Origin: an uncultured Pseudoteredinibacter sp.
GTDB taxonomy: Bacteria; Pseudomonadota; Gammaproteobacteria; Pseudomonadales; Cellvibrionaceae
Reading direction: 5' to 3'
NCBI RefSeq assembly: GCF_947502065.1
Contig: NZ_CANMYE010000002.1
Coordinates: 124,001 to 188,000 of the forward strand
DNA length: 64,000 nucleotides
This document shows, one piece after another, positions 62,530-64,000 of the stretch; within the stretch, counting starts at the first letter, position 1; every line of letters starts with the position of its first letter. The translations under genes and the position numbers were made by a program. The notes under the pieces are model-generated. The model had not been told where the DNA came from, ran no database searches, and saw only the letters and a program-made list of their open reading frames with translations.

Positions 62530-64000
62530 TTAAGCTATCTGTGTTGAAAACTCTTCCCGTAGAATCTTTGTTGCTGCCACCATGTTTTTCAGGGCAGGCC
62601 ACACCTCTTCTGCCTTACGAGTTTTCAAACCACAATCGGGATTTACCCAAAGCTGATTAACATCAATATTTTTATTGGCTTCTCTCAGAAGCTTTGCCAT
62701 CGCTTCTGTACTAGGGGTATTCGGGCTGTGAATATCATACACACCAGGCCCTATATCATTGGGGTAATTAAAATCTTCAAACGCCTGTAGCAACTCACTA
62801 CCAGAACGTGAATTCTCGATGGTGATTACATCGGCGTCCATATCGGCAATATGCTCAATAATATCGTTAAACTCGGAATAGCACATATGGGTATGAATTT
62901 GCGTAGCATCATCAACACCATTGGCCGATAATTTAAAGTTGCGCACCGCCCACTTCAAATAGTTTTCCCAAGCACTACGTTTTAAGGGCAAACCTTCACG
63001 CAGTGCAGCCTCATCTATTTGAATCACTTTTATTCCCGCAGCCTCTAGATCAAGCACCTCATCTCGTATTGCCAAGGCAATTTGCTCACAGGTCGTTTTA
63101 CGTGGTTGATCGTCACGTACAAAAGACCAATTCAAAATGGTCACCGGACCTGTCAGCATTCCTTTTACAGGCTTATCACTACACGATTGCGCAAAGCGAG
63201 CCCAGCTTACCGTCATAGGTTTCGCTCTTTCGACATCACCGTAAATTATCGGCGGTTTAACACAGCGCGAGCCATAAGATTGAACCCAAGCGAAACGACT
63301 GAATGCGAAGCCATCTAATTGCTCACCAAAGTACTCGACCATATCATTACGCTCGGCCTCTCCATGCACCAACACATCCAAACCAATTTCTTCTTGTTGC
63401 TTGATACATTTTGAAATTTCACTGCGCATCTGCTGTTGATATTGCGCCTCGCCTATTTGTCCCGACTTAAAGGCTCTACGTAAGCGACGAATATCACTGG
63501 TTTGCGGGAACGATCCAATAGTAGTGCTTGGCAACAAAGGCAACTTCAAAGCTTGCTGTTGCAGTTTTCGACGCTTGCTAAATATCGATTGGCGTTGATA
63601 CATACCGGCATGTAGAGCCTGGCTGCGTTGACGAACCTCCGTTTTTTTCGCCCTTTGGTAAGCATCCCATTCACTGAGTGCTTTTCGAGACTGTAAGAGC
63701 TCTCGCTCTACACTTTCCTCGCCACCGCTCAACGCTAATGAGAGAATTTTCAATTCTTGCAGCTTCTGTTTTGCGAATGCTAGTACAGAACGAATATCTG
63801 TCTCATCACCTACAGCTTGAGCTTCGAGATCCAAATCTACCGGCACATGTAACAAAGAGCAACTAGGCGCCAGCCAGATGTCAGCTTCTCTTCGCTCAAT
63901 AATTGGCTTAATAACACTTAAGCTATGATCCAAGTTATTACGCCAGATATTTCGACCGTTGATTATTCCTAGGGACAACACTTTGTGGGAAGGCAACCAA
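62530..64000 (-). CDS. metE: Cobalamin-independent methionine synthase, C-terminal part
   Basis: Transfers a methyl group from methyltetrahydropteroyl-triglutamate to homocysteine. About 490 residues are visible; the N-terminal part (roughly 270 residues) lies beyond the right edge. [15 protein letters not shown] marks the linker after the N-terminal barrel. The catalytic barrel begins [15 protein letters not shown], with [13 protein letters not shown], zinc ligands in [20 protein letters not shown] and NPDCGLKTR. Convergent with the aminotransferase. Confidence 0.97.
   Translation of the reverse strand, partial: WLPSHKVLSLGIINGRNIWRNNLDHSLSVIKPIIERREADIWLAPSCSLLHVPVDLDLEAQAVGDETDIRSVLAFAKQKLQELKILSLALSGGEESVERELLQSRKALSEWDAYQRAKKTEVRQRSQALHAGMYQRQSIFSKRRKLQQQALKLPLLPSTTIGSFPQTSDIRRLRRAFKSGQIGEAQYQQQMRSEISKCIKQQEEIGLDVLVHGEAERNDMVEYFGEQLDGFAFSRFAWVQSYGSRCVKPPIIYGDVERAKPMTVSWARFAQSCSDKPVKGMLTGPVTILNWSFVRDDQPRKTTCEQIALAIRDEVLDLEAAGIKVIQIDEAALREGLPLKRSAWENYLKWAVRNFKLSANGVDDATQIHTHMCYSEFNDIIEHIADMDADVITIENSRSGSELLQAFEDFNYPNDIGPGVYDIHSPNTPSTEAMAKLLREANKNIDVNQLWVNPDCGLKTRKAEEVWPALKNMVAATKILREEFSTQIA

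Noticed and set aside
1..64000. CRISPR arrays, prophage, integrons, IS elements, tRNA or rRNA genes
   Set aside because: Searched by eye; no regularly spaced repeats, integrase or transposase genes, or cloverleaf sequences were seen.

Overview
The window is a single stretch of a moderate-GC gammaproteobacterial chromosome, probably a marine oxidative heterotroph of the Cellvibrionales/Spongiibacterales/Alteromonadales type. This rests on gene content: DusC, MiaE, BamC next to DapA, FabV, a Na+-pumping oxaloacetate decarboxylase, the YdbH-YnbE-YdbL set, RsmJ, SoxR, a gph/trpE neighbourhood of Pseudomonas type, and Fnr/Anr boxes. Genus cannot be fixed by eye. Most of it is ordinary core chromosome. 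I see no prophage, integrase, IS element, CRISPR array, rRNA or tRNA.

Layout. 0-9 kb: end of a sterol-desaturase-like gene, peroxiredoxin, DUF1631 protein, retropepsin-like protease, nadC, a chemoreceptor, a periplasmic isoaspartyl peptidase and a PAS-GGDEF cyclase. 9-16 kb: oadGAB sodium pump, dusC plus a SpoU methyltransferase, an exosortase-type acyltransferase without exosortase, and a methyltransferase. 16-21 kb: a tight three-gene operon (membrane GGDEF-EAL protein, PstS-like periplasmic protein, porin-like barrel) that looks like an envelope-to-c-di-GMP signalling unit. 21-25 kb: a tiny basic ORF, hemN behind an Fnr/Anr box, moaCDE, and a hemerythrin gene behind a perfect Fnr/Anr palindrome. 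25-30 kb: rsmJ, a PstS-OmpA fusion behind a Pho box, an HDOD/cNMP protein, an LRR lipoprotein and a PilZ protein.

30-43 kb: a cluster of DnaA-box-like sites, ydbL-ynbE-ydbH, a YycJ-like hydrolase, bamC-dapA, tas, an MBL hydrolase, fabV, miaE, a glycosyltransferase-like protein and a methyltransferase. 43-50 kb: tryptophan genes (trpE with a readable attenuator and leader peptide carrying two Trp codons; a separate, divergent-looking trpB-trpA pair), gph, and a GIY-YIG gene. 50-57 kb: MenA-like prenyltransferase, BASS transporter, S46 peptidase, SDR, alkB, soxR and its divergent target behind a textbook SoxR operator. 57-64 kb: fused E1 plus E2 of a 2-oxo-acid dehydrogenase, a divergent Lrp-type regulator, an aminotransferase and the C-terminal two thirds of metE.

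The most unusual items are the c-di-GMP/PstS-like/porin operon, the trp attenuator, the Pho-boxed PstS-OmpA fusion, the 39-codon basic ORF beside hemN, the DnaA-box cluster, and four copies of a GGGGTCAGAAC palindrome, all just beyond gene 3' ends and all in the last 18 kb.
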